Source of the DNA: SHLJ01 sp041618535
GTDB taxonomy: Bacteria; Bacteroidota; Bacteroidia; Flavobacteriales; Flavobacteriaceae
Direction: 5' to 3'
Length of the DNA stretch: 26,170 nt
Assembly: GCA_041618535.1 (NCBI GenBank)
Contig: JBFKFP010000019.1
Span: 1 to 26,170, forward strand
How positions within the stretch are numbered: position 1 is the first letter of the stretch; each line of letters opens with the position of its first letter. This document shows, piece after piece, positions 17,561 to 25,464 of the stretch. A program made the position numbers and the translations under genes. Under the pieces are notes generated by a model. It saw nothing but the letters and a program-made list of their open reading frames with translations. It was not told the origin of the DNA and searched no databases.

Positions 17561-20500
17561 TTAGCGTTTTAGGGTGAAATGACTGGAAAATATCCTTCCA
17601 TCCTCAAGGGTGACCACAAACCAGTAATCGCTCGTTGGCATTAACTGACCATTAAAGGTTCCATCCCAGCCCGGGCCAGAGGGATCAACCTGTTTCAGCA
17701 ATTTTCCGTAACGATCGAAAATATATATTACACTATTCGCCTGAAAATTGCCATTCACACCCTGAACCTGCCAATAGTCGTGATATGAGTCGCCATTGGG
17801 TGTGAAGAATTTGGGGAAACCTATTACTGAAACAAGGCGCTCCACCACCCCACAATTATTCCTGTCCCTGATGTATATCGTATGCAGACCAGGCGAAACA
17901 TTATTGAAAAAATTACTTTCCTGGTAAGGGCCGTTTATATCATCAAGAGCAAATTCATAATCCCCTTCTCCTGAAACAGTAATAGTAATACTGTTATTGG
18001 AAGTGGCATCAATAATGTCAACAGATTCTACGGTTGCTATATTTGACTGAAGCACGGTAATCGTCCTTAACTTCGAACAACCATCAGCATTAGTAACCGT
18101 GACCGTATATGTGCCAGCCTCATTCACTTCAATTTGTGGTGTAACCTCTCCTGTTGACCAGTTATAACTGTAGTCTGTTTCATTGCCACTCAGCAATCCC
18201 GGCCCCAGCGTAATGGTATCAGGAAAGAAGTTCAGGCAGTAAATTCGTTCTTCCTCTGTCTCTATATCAGGCAAATCGTAAACCACCAATCGCAATTCAC
18301 TAATTCCGTAACAGGCATTGTCATTTTCTACCCTGACGAAAAGGGTTTGCTCATAAGGTACAGAGTTGGTATAGGCATCCGGAAGTTCATCAACCTCAAG
18401 CAACGCATCCTCATAATTTTCATAATATTTGAGGAGTACGGTTTCCGCGATATTCGCCGTAATGGCGACCGCAGCATCGGAGAGCGTAAACGTCTGGAAA
18501 CCGTCCTCCGTTCCGTCGTTATCGCAAAGTGTCAGGATGGCATCAGTAGAATCGGTCGCGGTCACATCCAGGGTCAATTCCGAGATGCGGAAACATCCTG
18601 TAAGTGAATTGATCACTCTTACATAAATTAACTCCGGATTTACAACATTGCTGTAGGAGTTACCGTCAATTTCGTTGGTATCGTTTTCAGCATCGGCTAA
18701 TGAGGGATAAAATCGGGTAATACGATCGGGAAATCCTCCTGAAAGGGCTTCATGGGCTTCCGTCAGGTTAAAGAGGGTGAATCCATCAGGATTTCCATCC
18801 TCATCACATTGATAAAGCGCACTATCGAAGGCCTCCGGCACCCGGTTTACGATCACTTCAATGCTGGTGGTTGCGTAACATGCAGTGTTATTGATATTCT
18901 CGATCCTGATAAAAATTGTTTGCTGATCGGCTACGGTATTATAATATGATTCCGCTAATGCCGAAGTTCCGCTGTCAGCATCGGCCTGGCTAATATGGTA
19001 AGTTACATTGAACAATGCGGGATCTTGCCCGTTCAGGACCAGATCGGTCAACTGGCCCAGGTTGGTTGTAGATTGCCCATTGGTATCATCGCCATCTGAA
19101 TTATCATCGCAAGCCACAACATCCCCGGGATTATTGGCCAGAGGGGAATCATAAACCGCAATATTAAAACTGGTCGTATCATAACATGCCAGGTTGTTTA
19201 TATTCTCTATCCTGGCGAAAATCTGCTGTGGATTTTCAGAGTTTATGTAAGGCAGGATCAACTGGTCAGGTAAACCGTCATCGGCCCCGGCCTGGGAAAG
19301 AAAAAACCTGACCTGGAAAACCGACGGATCCTGTCCGCCTAATATTTCCATGGTTGCATCGGCAAAATCAAAGCTGAACTGCCCATCGTTATCATTATCA
19401 CAGATGTTGATATCGGAGGCAGCATTAGCCACGGGTACTTCATAAACAGAAACAAAGGCCTGGCCCTCTATGGCACAGTCTCCATTATTCGGATCGATGA
19501 ATAATTCGTAGTGTCCGGTTGCATCCACCACCAGGTCGACATCCGTTTCCGGAAGCACGATTCCATCCCTCAACCAGGTGTAGGTCGCTCCCGGGATATC
19601 CTCACCAACAAGGGTATAAGTTTCTCCCTGACAAAGATCGAGATTAGTTGAACTGACGCCATTTTGAATAATATCTATTTCCAGGTTGAATAAAGCCTGG
19701 TCAAACGGAGGAAGTCCCTGAGACGACTGATTTGGGAACAGGTCGATGGCCTGGTGAACATAGTTGCAGGCGGCTCCTGCCTCATTCGGATTATTGATAA
19801 CACCTAAGAAGGGAATGCCACCGGAATAGGTTGAACTCAGTGCCCGGTATATTTTTCCGTCGGGGCCGAGCTGCAGGGCACCCCTGTAAAGTTGTCTTTG
19901 ATCTATTGTGAACTCACTGGCCTGAATGTCGGGTGCATCAAGATCAAACTGGGTGAGTGTTGATTGGTGGTCCTGGGGATTGTTCCCCTGTGCAGGTGCG
20001 TTATTAGAAGAATGAACGTAAAGAAAGCGGTTATTTGGTGAAAACTCTATCCCATAAGGGCTCGGACTTGGAGAACTAATAAAGAGTTCCTGCTGGTTAG
20101 AGACCAAACCTGTTGAGGCATCGAAATCGTATAGATAAAAGACATCGTCCTGCAAACCCGATTGGAAAACCCCATCCATATTTGCGCAAGCCATCCTTGT
20201 TCCATCAGGAGACAGTTTAAGGTAACCACGAATGTCTGAGATACTGATCGGGAATGTTGATTTTACAGAAGGGGTAACGATCCCGGTAGCATTAACCTCA
20301 AAGGCGTGAAAGGTATTAAAAACATTGGATGATCCATCTTCAGAGGCAAAGGTCACCACCCAAACGGAATTATCAACACAGTCTTTTAATACCGCCGTAA
20401 TTTTTTCGGAGCAAAGAGATAAAAGATTCACATTTTTAATGGTGACAGCTCCCATCCCACCATCCATGGTCATATCAACTTCGGAATAATTAAGACCGAA

Positions 20501-20875
20501 ATTCCCGTTTGCCAGGCTGTTGTCTACGGTGAAGATGTAATAAATATTTATATCGTCCGGCTTGGGCACAATAATAGCGGACTGGGTGCTGGAGGCGTCA
20601 CCATACAAACCGAATCCATTCAACATAACAAGGTGGTTTCGATTATAGACTGTAGATCCATCTGTGTAAAAAAGTAATTGGCCGTCGCTGGTGGAAATTG
20701 AAGCACATCCCTCATTTGTGAATAACTGGCCATCATCCAGGGTTGTAATATTTCCGCTGCCCTGGTCAAAACGTATCCCGGCTCCAAATCCGAAATACCA
20801 GTTTGAAGCTTCACCTTGAGAATAAGCGGGAAAGGCCAAACAGAGGAAGATCAGTATTAGCAGTAATCTTTTCAA
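17561..20875 (-). CDS. T9SS type B surface protein with beta-propeller-like N-terminus and four repeats
   Basis: A 1104-residue exported protein. The start is a TTG at 20875; no in-frame ATG exists upstream before a stop, and a textbook signal peptide (K-R-L-L-L-I-L-I-F-L, cut after A-Y-S) follows at once. Residues about 20-400 look like a beta-propeller: W-Y-F-G-F-G-A-G-I near 23-31, S-T-S-D-G-Q-L-L-F-Y-T-D, L-S-P-D-G-T-R-M, F-S-P-N-N-R-F-L-Y and L-G-P-D-G-K-I-Y. An Ig-like domain follows (about 410-484), then four two-cysteine repeats (485-871), two Ig-like domains (872-1020) and the type B sorting domain (1021-1104: T-P-N-G-D-S-Y-H-D-Y, F-D-R-Y-G-K). Its last 230 residues have the same domain order as the 1622-residue neighbour, so the two share ancestry. 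First of the three cargo genes; surface localisation is inferred from the sorting domain. Confidence 0.88.
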   Translation of the reverse strand: MKRLLLILIFLCLAFPAYSQGEASNWYFGFGAGIRFDQGSGNITTLDDGQLFTNEGCASISTSDGQLLFYTDGSTVYNRNHLVMLNGFGLYGDASSTQSAIIVPKPDDINIYYIFTVDNSLANGNFGLNYSEVDMTMDGGMGAVTIKNVNLLSLCSEKITAVLKDCVDNSVWVVTFASEDGSSNVFNTFHAFEVNATGIVTPSVKSTFPISISDIRGYLKLSPDGTRMACANMDGVFQSGLQDDVFYLYDFDASTGLVSNQQELFISSPSPSPYGIEFSPNNRFLYVHSSNNAPAQGNNPQDHQSTLTQFDLDAPDIQASEFTIDQRQLYRGALQLGPDGKIYRALSSTYSGGIPFLGVINNPNEAGAACNYVHQAIDLFPNQSSQGLPPFDQALFNLEIDIIQNGVSSTNLDLCQGETYTLVGEDIPGATYTWLRDGIVLPETDVDLVVDATGHYELFIDPNNGDCAIEGQAFVSVYEVPVANAASDINICDNDNDGQFSFDFADATMEILGGQDPSVFQVRFFLSQAGADDGLPDQLILPYINSENPQQIFARIENINNLACYDTTSFNIAVYDSPLANNPGDVVACDDNSDGDDTNGQSTTNLGQLTDLVLNGQDPALFNVTYHISQADADSGTSALAESYYNTVADQQTIFIRIENINNTACYATTSIEVIVNRVPEAFDSALYQCDEDGNPDGFTLFNLTEAHEALSGGFPDRITRFYPSLADAENDTNEIDGNSYSNVVNPELIYVRVINSLTGCFRISELTLDVTATDSTDAILTLCDNDGTEDGFQTFTLSDAAVAITANIAETVLLKYYENYEDALLEVDELPDAYTNSVPYEQTLFVRVENDNACYGISELRLVVYDLPDIETEEERIYCLNFFPDTITLGPGLLSGNETDYSYNWSTGEVTPQIEVNEAGTYTVTVTNADGCSKLRTITVLQSNIATVESVDIIDATSNNSITITVSGEGDYEFALDDINGPYQESNFFNNVSPGLHTIYIRDRNNCGVVERLVSVIGFPKFFTPNGDSYHDYWQVQGVNGNFQANSVIYIFDRYGKLLKQVDPSGPGWDGTFNGQLMPTSDYWFVVTLEDGRIFSSHFTLKR
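18263..19423 (-). repeat. Four tandem two-cysteine protein repeats
   Basis: Residues about 485-871 of the 1104-residue protein. The repeats start with I-C-D-N-D-N-D-G, A-C-D-D-N-S-D-G, Q-C-D-E-D-G and L-C-D-N-D-G-T-E-D-G, and end with A-C-Y-D, A-C-Y-A, G-C-F-R and A-C-Y-G. Same family as the 11-copy array. Boundaries are approximate. Confidence 0.8.
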
Positions 20876-21019
20876 GCAAATTAATTTTTTACCTTGCAGC
20901 TGATACTGAACAGCTTATACCACAGAGTTTTTCAAAAAATCCTCTGAATTATCATAAAAATTGGGGACGGTTCATCATGCTCAGACCAGCCTTGAATCAA
21001 GGCCTTCTTGATAAATATA
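20876..21019. other. Intergenic spacer between ABC permease and T9SS cargo genes
   Basis: It holds an imperfect hairpin (CAGAG-TTTTT at 20923-20932 with AAAAA-TC-CTCTG at 20935-20946) and a 6-bp inverted repeat ATCAAG/CTTGAT (20996-21001 and 21007-21012). Neither is followed by a T-run on the minus strand, so neither is a standard terminator. The promoter of the cargo genes should be here, but only an imperfect TAATTTG (one base short of TAnnTTTG) lies near the TTG start. Confidence 0.4.
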
Positions 21020-21844
21020 TTACAAATCTCGCTTTTTTAATAATCTATAGGATAAAAAGATGAATAAAGCTGTCCAACCTAAAACTATGGCGATCTCATG
21101 AAGGTGAACGGCGTAGTCATAGGCCATTTGTTCCTTATCAGGGAATTTGGTCATGGCCAGTCTTTGGAATGGCTGGTCAATCAGTTTATACATCGATTTC
21201 AGAGGGAAGAAATTCTGTATTTTTTCCGCGATATCGACATTGGCTCTCCAGGCAATTATTCCAAAGGTAATCCATTCGCCTACATAAAGAATAAACAGGA
21301 AACCAAGAGCAAATGCAGATCGTTTTAAAAGCATGGCGCAGAAGAGGCACAGGCTGAAGAATCCAACAAGTTTGATAAAATAGGCCAACAGGAAATCCGT
21401 TTCCTTGATAATAATGTCCAATTCCGTATAACTCGAATAATATAGCCCGATACTGAGAGTTATAAGCAGGATGAGGAATGTGGATATGAGGGAGAAAAAG
21501 ACTATCGTATAGAACTTTGAAAGTATAAACTCCCTTTTACTCAGCCCGTCAATAAGATTCTGCTTTAATGTCCTGTTGCTGTATTCATTTCCTATCATGC
21601 TCACCACAACGATGGCGAAAAAGAATTTAAACTGGGCGGCGAAAAATGTGGTCAGGTGCCAGACGATGGGAAAATTGAAAATTCCCAGCTCACCGAGTTC
21701 CAGTGTAAAGATTCCGAAGAAATTGATCTTCAGGGAGGATAGGAGTATTACGAAAAAAGGCAGGATAAATGAAACAAAAATCAAGACCTTGCTCCAACGA
21801 TTCAAAAGAAGTTTCTGCAGTTCTAGCTGTAATAATCGGATCAT
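21020..21844 (-). CDS. ABC-2 type transporter permease
   Basis: A 274-residue inner-membrane protein with about six hydrophobic segments. The first, after a cytoplasmic L-E-L-Q-K-L-L-L-N-R-W stretch, is typical of ABC-2 exporters, as is the conserved G-N-E-Y-S-N-R-T-L-K-Q-N loop near 86-97 that contacts the ATPase. It starts 14 bp after the ATPase gene and the two form a transporter. The substrate is unknown; relatives include antibiotic, lipid and membrane-stress exporters and gliding-related exporters. The sequence has no specific feature to decide. It ends 144 bp before the T9SS cargo genes. Confidence 0.85.
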   Translation of the reverse strand: MIRLLQLELQKLLLNRWSKVLIFVSFILPFFVILLSSLKINFFGIFTLELGELGIFNFPIVWHLTTFFAAQFKFFFAIVVVSMIGNEYSNRTLKQNLIDGLSKREFILSKFYTIVFFSLISTFLILLITLSIGLYYSSYTELDIIIKETDFLLAYFIKLVGFFSLCLFCAMLLKRSAFALGFLFILYVGEWITFGIIAWRANVDIAEKIQNFFPLKSMYKLIDQPFQRLAMTKFPDKEQMAYDYAVHLHEIAIVLGWTALFIFLSYRLLKKRDL

Positions 21845-21858
21845 CGGGATGGCTGGTA

Positions 21859-22761
21859 TTAAATTTCTGATTTATCTGTTAACTGGAGGAATTGTTCTTC
21901 CAGGCTTTCCTTACGCTTGACAAGGTGGGAAAGAATAACTCCTTTTTCAAATGTGAAACGATTCATTTCCGCGGCTTCCATAGGTGCATCAAGAAATGCA
22001 GTAACAAGCCCGTTTTCTTCTTTTATCCTTCCGATGGACGGATGCTGCCCCAGGAACTCCTTTAATTTTTCATTGTCCTGAGATCGAATTTCAAAAAATC
22101 CATGACTCGATATCATCTCATCCACCCGACCTGAATAAAGCTTTTCACCCTTTCGAAGTACAACCACATGACTGCAAACCTTTTCAACTTCATCAAGTAG
22201 GTGTGAAGCCAATAAGATGGTTGTCCCGTTGTTTGCGATCTCCTTTATGATTTCCCGAATTTGGTGAATTCCCTGCGGATCCAGGCCGTTGGTCGGCTCA
22301 TCTAGGATCAGGATCTCGGGGTCGTTCAGAAGGGCAGAGGCTATTGCCAGGCGTTGTTTCATTCCGAGTGAAAAGGTCCGGAATTTGTCATTCTTTCGTT
22401 TTAACAAGCCAACAATGTCCAGTTTTTCATCGATCTTGGACTCTTCAACTCCCTTGATCTTGCAGACCAGTTTCAAATTCTGGTAGGCCGACATATAGGG
22501 GTAAAAATTAGGCCGCTCTATAATAGCCCCAACCTTTTTAAGGGCATCATGGGTGGTTATTGAACCATCAAACCAATGAAAGCTGCCCGAGGTATTGTTC
22601 ACCACGTTCAGAACCATGCCCAGGGTGGTTGATTTTCCACTTCCGTTAGGCCCTAAAATGCCGTAAACGTTGCCTTTGTTAATGGTAAATGACAGATTGC
22701 TGACAGCGGTTAAAAAACCAAATTTTTTGGTGAGATTGTTTAACGTAAGAATAGCCTCCAA
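21859..22761 (-). CDS. ABC transporter ATP-binding protein
   Basis: A 300-residue ATPase that drives the adjacent permease. Walker A G-P-N-G-S-G-K-S-T at 37-45, signature S-L-G-M-K-Q-R at 131-137, Walker B and D-loop L-I-L-D-E-P-T-N-G-L-D-P at 151-161, and switch His H187 in L-A-S-H-L. E-R-P-N-F-Y-P-Y at 82-89 lies in the Q-loop area, as in DrrA/BcrA-type export ATPases, and the 100-residue C-terminal extension is also typical of that group. The start is a TTG at 22761: upstream there is an in-frame stop and no ATG, and the next internal Met lies beyond Walker A. It is divergent from the kinase-like gene with 98 bp between starts. Confidence 0.92.
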   Translation of the reverse strand: MEAILTLNNLTKKFGFLTAVSNLSFTINKGNVYGILGPNGSGKSTTLGMVLNVVNNTSGSFHWFDGSITTHDALKKVGAIIERPNFYPYMSAYQNLKLVCKIKGVEESKIDEKLDIVGLLKRKNDKFRTFSLGMKQRLAIASALLNDPEILILDEPTNGLDPQGIHQIREIIKEIANNGTTILLASHLLDEVEKVCSHVVVLRKGEKLYSGRVDEMISSHGFFEIRSQDNEKLKEFLGQHPSIGRIKEENGLVTAFLDAPMEAAEMNRFTFEKGVILSHLVKRKESLEEQFLQLTDKSEI

Positions 22762-22822
22762 AGTTGAAGTTTTGATTGGTTATATGAGTATGACGAGCTA
22801 GTGCAATATTTGTTACATCCTG

Positions 22823-22854
22823 TTTGAGGATAGCCCATAATTTGATTAACTTTA
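22823..22854 (+). promoter_or_regulatory. Promoter of the kinase-like gene
   Basis: TTTG at 22823-22826, a 20-bp spacer, then TAACTTTA at 22847-22854 (seven of eight positions of TAnnTTTG, counting the free ones). The ATG follows after five bases (22860), so the mRNA leader would be extremely short or absent. Confidence 0.5.
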
Positions 22855-22859
22855 AGCTC

Positions 22860-23915
22860 ATGGACGACCTGAAGATATCAAAAAAGAAACCGTCTTTCCC
22901 GGTATCAAAACAGCTTAACAAATATTTGTCTGCTTACAGCAGGAATGTGAGGATACCTGTATTTTACGAAGATCTGCTCAGATTCCAGGGGTCGGTATCC
23001 GTTTACGATGATAATAATGAGGATACCCTGTGGATAAGGGTGTTTTATAACGATTTTGAACGTGAGGAAATCGATCTGAGTCTAAAGAAAATCTACACTT
23101 TGTTGCATTCAGATGGAAACGAGAGGACAATCCCCTTTCTGAATGTTGACGCAATAGATTATTGCACCTTTGGAAATTCGAAACCATTCCGGATCAAGGT
23201 TAGGAACATCCTGAATGACAATTACACCTATTTCTATGTAAAAAAGGCTGATGCCTCGCGGATCTATGGCCTGGAACTGGAGCATATGCTATCTCCGTAC
23301 AACCTGCATTTTCTTGTTTACAAGAACACCTTGATCGAAGAGCACATAGCCGGCATCCCGGGTGATATCTTTATCAAGGACATGCTCCCGAAATGCAGTA
23401 AGGGAGAACTTAGCATGATCGCCAAGGAATTTGTAAAATTCAATGAACGTTGTATGATCAGGTTATTGGGAGATATGAGGTCATATAATTATGTTATCAT
23501 CCCCACCCACGATTTCGACCATGTGGTCTACAGGGTAAGGGCTATTGATTTCGATCAGCAGAGCTATGAAGGCAAGTTTAAGATTTACCGTCCGCAGTTC
23601 TTTAAGGAAAATTTGAAAATGGTCGAGCTGGTTTCTGAAGCCCTCAGGCCTGAATCGGTGGCTCAATATAAACTGGAGGAACGCTCAATAATGGCAAGAA
23701 GGCTTCTGAGTTATGAGAAGCGTATCAATACCCTTGTAAAATGTATGCGGAAAGACACTATTTCTACCCAGGCGCATGTAAATCAGCTCAAGTCTGAAGT
23801 CTATGAATTTACCAGGGACCTGAATTTCAAGAAAAGCAATAACATGGGCGACATACTTTATTCTGCACTTGATTTCGTAAAGCGAAACTACGAAAGCATG
23901 CACAGGTACCTTTAA
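22860..23915 (+). CDS. Flavobacterial protein of unknown function with kinase-like catalytic residues
   Basis: I take the ATG at 22860 (351 aa, starting M-D-D-L-K-I-S-K-K-K) instead of a TTG at 22824 that lies in the likely -33 box. No signal peptide or membrane segment. The protein resembles a family widespread in Flavobacteriia and, as far as I know, uncharacterised. Its middle part has an order that fits the protein-kinase/aminoglycoside phosphotransferase fold: a lysine in F-Y-V-K-K at 126-129, L-I-E-E-H-I-A-G at 158-165 like a hinge segment, G204-D205-x4-N210 like the catalytic loop (H)G-D-x4-N, and A-I-D-F-D at 228-232 with D230 at the metal-binding DFG position. A basic C-terminal third has R-R-L-L-S-Y-E-K-R. 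Kinase activity and target are inference. It converges on the next gene with an 8-bp gap and stands alone in its direction. Confidence 0.75.
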   Translation: MDDLKISKKKPSFPVSKQLNKYLSAYSRNVRIPVFYEDLLRFQGSVSVYDDNNEDTLWIRVFYNDFEREEIDLSLKKIYTLLHSDGNERTIPFLNVDAIDYCTFGNSKPFRIKVRNILNDNYTYFYVKKADASRIYGLELEHMLSPYNLHFLVYKNTLIEEHIAGIPGDIFIKDMLPKCSKGELSMIAKEFVKFNERCMIRLLGDMRSYNYVIIPTHDFDHVVYRVRAIDFDQQSYEGKFKIYRPQFFKENLKMVELVSEALRPESVAQYKLEERSIMARRLLSYEKRINTLVKCMRKDTISTQAHVNQLKSEVYEFTRDLNFKKSNNMGDILYSALDFVKRNYESMHRYL

Positions 23916-23923
23916 CCCGATTG

Positions 23924-24433
23924 TCAATTCCAGTTTTCGTCGAAATCCATCTCATCATAGTCGTCAACCAGATAGTTTTCGTCTTTATCCTCTTCAAGGT
24001 CTTCCCCCTCAAAACTGACCTCCGGGGCATGAGACGGGATTTGTCCGTGAACAAACATCAGGTTCGGATAATCTGTTCCCCGGGCTTCCTCTGCGATATC
24101 ACCTAGTTCAACGAAAAATGTCCACATGTTAAGGAAATCGTAGATATAGATCAATTTGGTATGGTCTTCATCCACAACCTCCTCTATCGGGGTCTCATTC
24201 ATCAGTTTAACCCTGGAGTTTCCCTCACTCATATCGAAAAGGCTGATCTCTTCTCCCTGGTTCCATTTTTCGTCACTGAGGTAGAAGGAAGCCATTTCCA
24301 TTCCATCAAACCCGAAAGACTGGGTTATGGCATTATGAAGGTCTTCGAGCGAATCGGTTTTACGGATCTCGATATCCCTGAAGATATCCTCATCGGTTTT
24401 GTTGTCCAATATTATTCGAAATCGGTAGATCAT
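23924..24433 (-). CDS. Plasmid pRiA4b ORF-3-like family protein
   Basis: A 169-residue acidic protein. The N-terminal half, starting M-I-Y-R-F-R-I-I-L and continuing L-E-D-L-H-N-A-I and F-G-F-D-G-x-E-M-A-S-F-Y, matches the pRiA4b ORF-3-like domain (a small alpha/beta fold of unknown role). The strand L-I-Y-I-Y-D-F-L-N-M-W-T-F near 93-105 is also typical. The last 30 residues are a low-complexity Asp/Glu tail. The family name reflects its first discovery on a plasmid; nothing here indicates mobility. It follows ctaA by 17 bp on the same strand and is probably the last gene of the cca-ctaA transcript. Function unknown. Confidence 0.82.
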   Translation of the reverse strand: MIYRFRIILDNKTDEDIFRDIEIRKTDSLEDLHNAITQSFGFDGMEMASFYLSDEKWNQGEEISLFDMSEGNSRVKLMNETPIEEVVDEDHTKLIYIYDFLNMWTFFVELGDIAEEARGTDYPNLMFVHGQIPSHAPEVSFEGEDLEEDKDENYLVDDYDEMDFDENWN

Positions 24434-24450
24434 TATTTCAAATGTATCAA

Positions 24451-25464
24451 TTATTTGCTAAAACGATGAAGTGCAAAGGTCATTCCCAATAAAAGAAGGA
24501 ATGCACCCAGCTGATGGGCTATTCCCAGCCATACAGGCACATTGTAAATCAACGTAAATACCCCCAGGATAAATTGCAGGCCAACCAGGGCAAGTAGGGC
24601 TTTAATCCCAAGGAGCTGATATCTGGTCTTATCGACCTTATTTGTTCTATGCCAGATCCAAACAATCGAAAGCACCACTAGATAGGCCAGATTCCTGTGG
24701 ATGAACTGAACACCGCTTTTTCCCTCAAGAAAGTTGAGATAAGCCGGGTCTTGCTCTGAATAAACCGTTGGATGCATAAACCGGCCATCACTCATCATGG
24801 GCCAGGAATTATGAACAAATCCTGCGTCAAGTCCCGCGACGAAGGCACCATATATTATCTGTAGTACCAAAAGGGCAAAGCTCCATCGGATTACATTGCG
24901 GATACCTTTATTTACCTGCTTTTTCTGGGGAAATTTAAGGTCTAAAGCAACCCATAAGGTGTAAGAGCAGGTTAGAAAGGCAGTTACCAGGTGAGCAGCC
25001 AGTCGATAATGACTTACATCCGGCCTGTCCACCAGCCCGCTTTTAACCATAAACCATCCCAGGAAGCCCTGAAATCCCCCAAGAAGAAGGAGGATGATCG
25101 TCTTCTTTAAAGTGGAGGGGCTGAGCTGTTTCCGGATGAGAAAATAGATGAATGGAATAATAAAAACCAGCCCTATCAATCGGCCCCAAACCCTGTGCAG
25201 CCATTCCCAAAAATAGATCGATTTGAAATCATCGATTGTAAAATCATAATTGAGCTTCTGGAACTCGGGGTATTGCTTGTAGAGGTCGAATGCTTCCTGC
25301 CAATCGGCATCATTCAAAGGAGGAATGGTTCCGGTGATCAGGTTATAATCAGACATCGACAATCCCGAATGCGTCAGGCGGGTTATGCCGCCTATAAGCA
25401 CCATGATAAATATCATAGCACATCCTAAAAGCAACCAGTTGATTACTGTTCTGTTATCCTTCAT
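24451..25464 (-). CDS. ctaA: Heme A synthase (COX15/CtaA family)
   Basis: Inner-membrane enzyme that oxidises the C8 methyl of heme O to a formyl group, giving heme A for cytochrome oxidase. The 337 residues form about eight hydrophobic segments. The four heme-ligand histidines are all visible: H90 (in E-W-L-H-R-V-W-G-R, with conserved E87), H158, H256 and H317 (A-H-Q-L-G). The first helix ends G-G-I-T-R-L-T-H-S-G-L-S, a family signature. The long first loop without a cysteine pair fits the COX15-like type more than the Bacillus CtaA type. Its ATG lies 11 bp inside the end of the CCA-adding enzyme gene, so translation is probably coupled. The heme O synthase gene ctaB and oxidase subunits are not in the window. 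Confidence 0.93.
   Translation of the reverse strand: MKDNRTVINWLLLGCAMIFIMVLIGGITRLTHSGLSMSDYNLITGTIPPLNDADWQEAFDLYKQYPEFQKLNYDFTIDDFKSIYFWEWLHRVWGRLIGLVFIIPFIYFLIRKQLSPSTLKKTIILLLLGGFQGFLGWFMVKSGLVDRPDVSHYRLAAHLVTAFLTCSYTLWVALDLKFPQKKQVNKGIRNVIRWSFALLVLQIIYGAFVAGLDAGFVHNSWPMMSDGRFMHPTVYSEQDPAYLNFLEGKSGVQFIHRNLAYLVVLSIVWIWHRTNKVDKTRYQLLGIKALLALVGLQFILGVFTLIYNVPVWLGIAHQLGAFLLLLGMTFALHRFSK

Noticed and set aside
20996..21012. Hairpin ATCAAG/CTTGAT as terminator of the ABC operon
   Set aside because: The stem is short and no T-run follows on the minus strand.
23924..24433. Mobile element or plasmid origin suggested by the pRiA4b ORF-3 name
   Set aside because: No transposase, inverted ends, integrase or target duplication is visible; the gene sits snugly behind ctaA.
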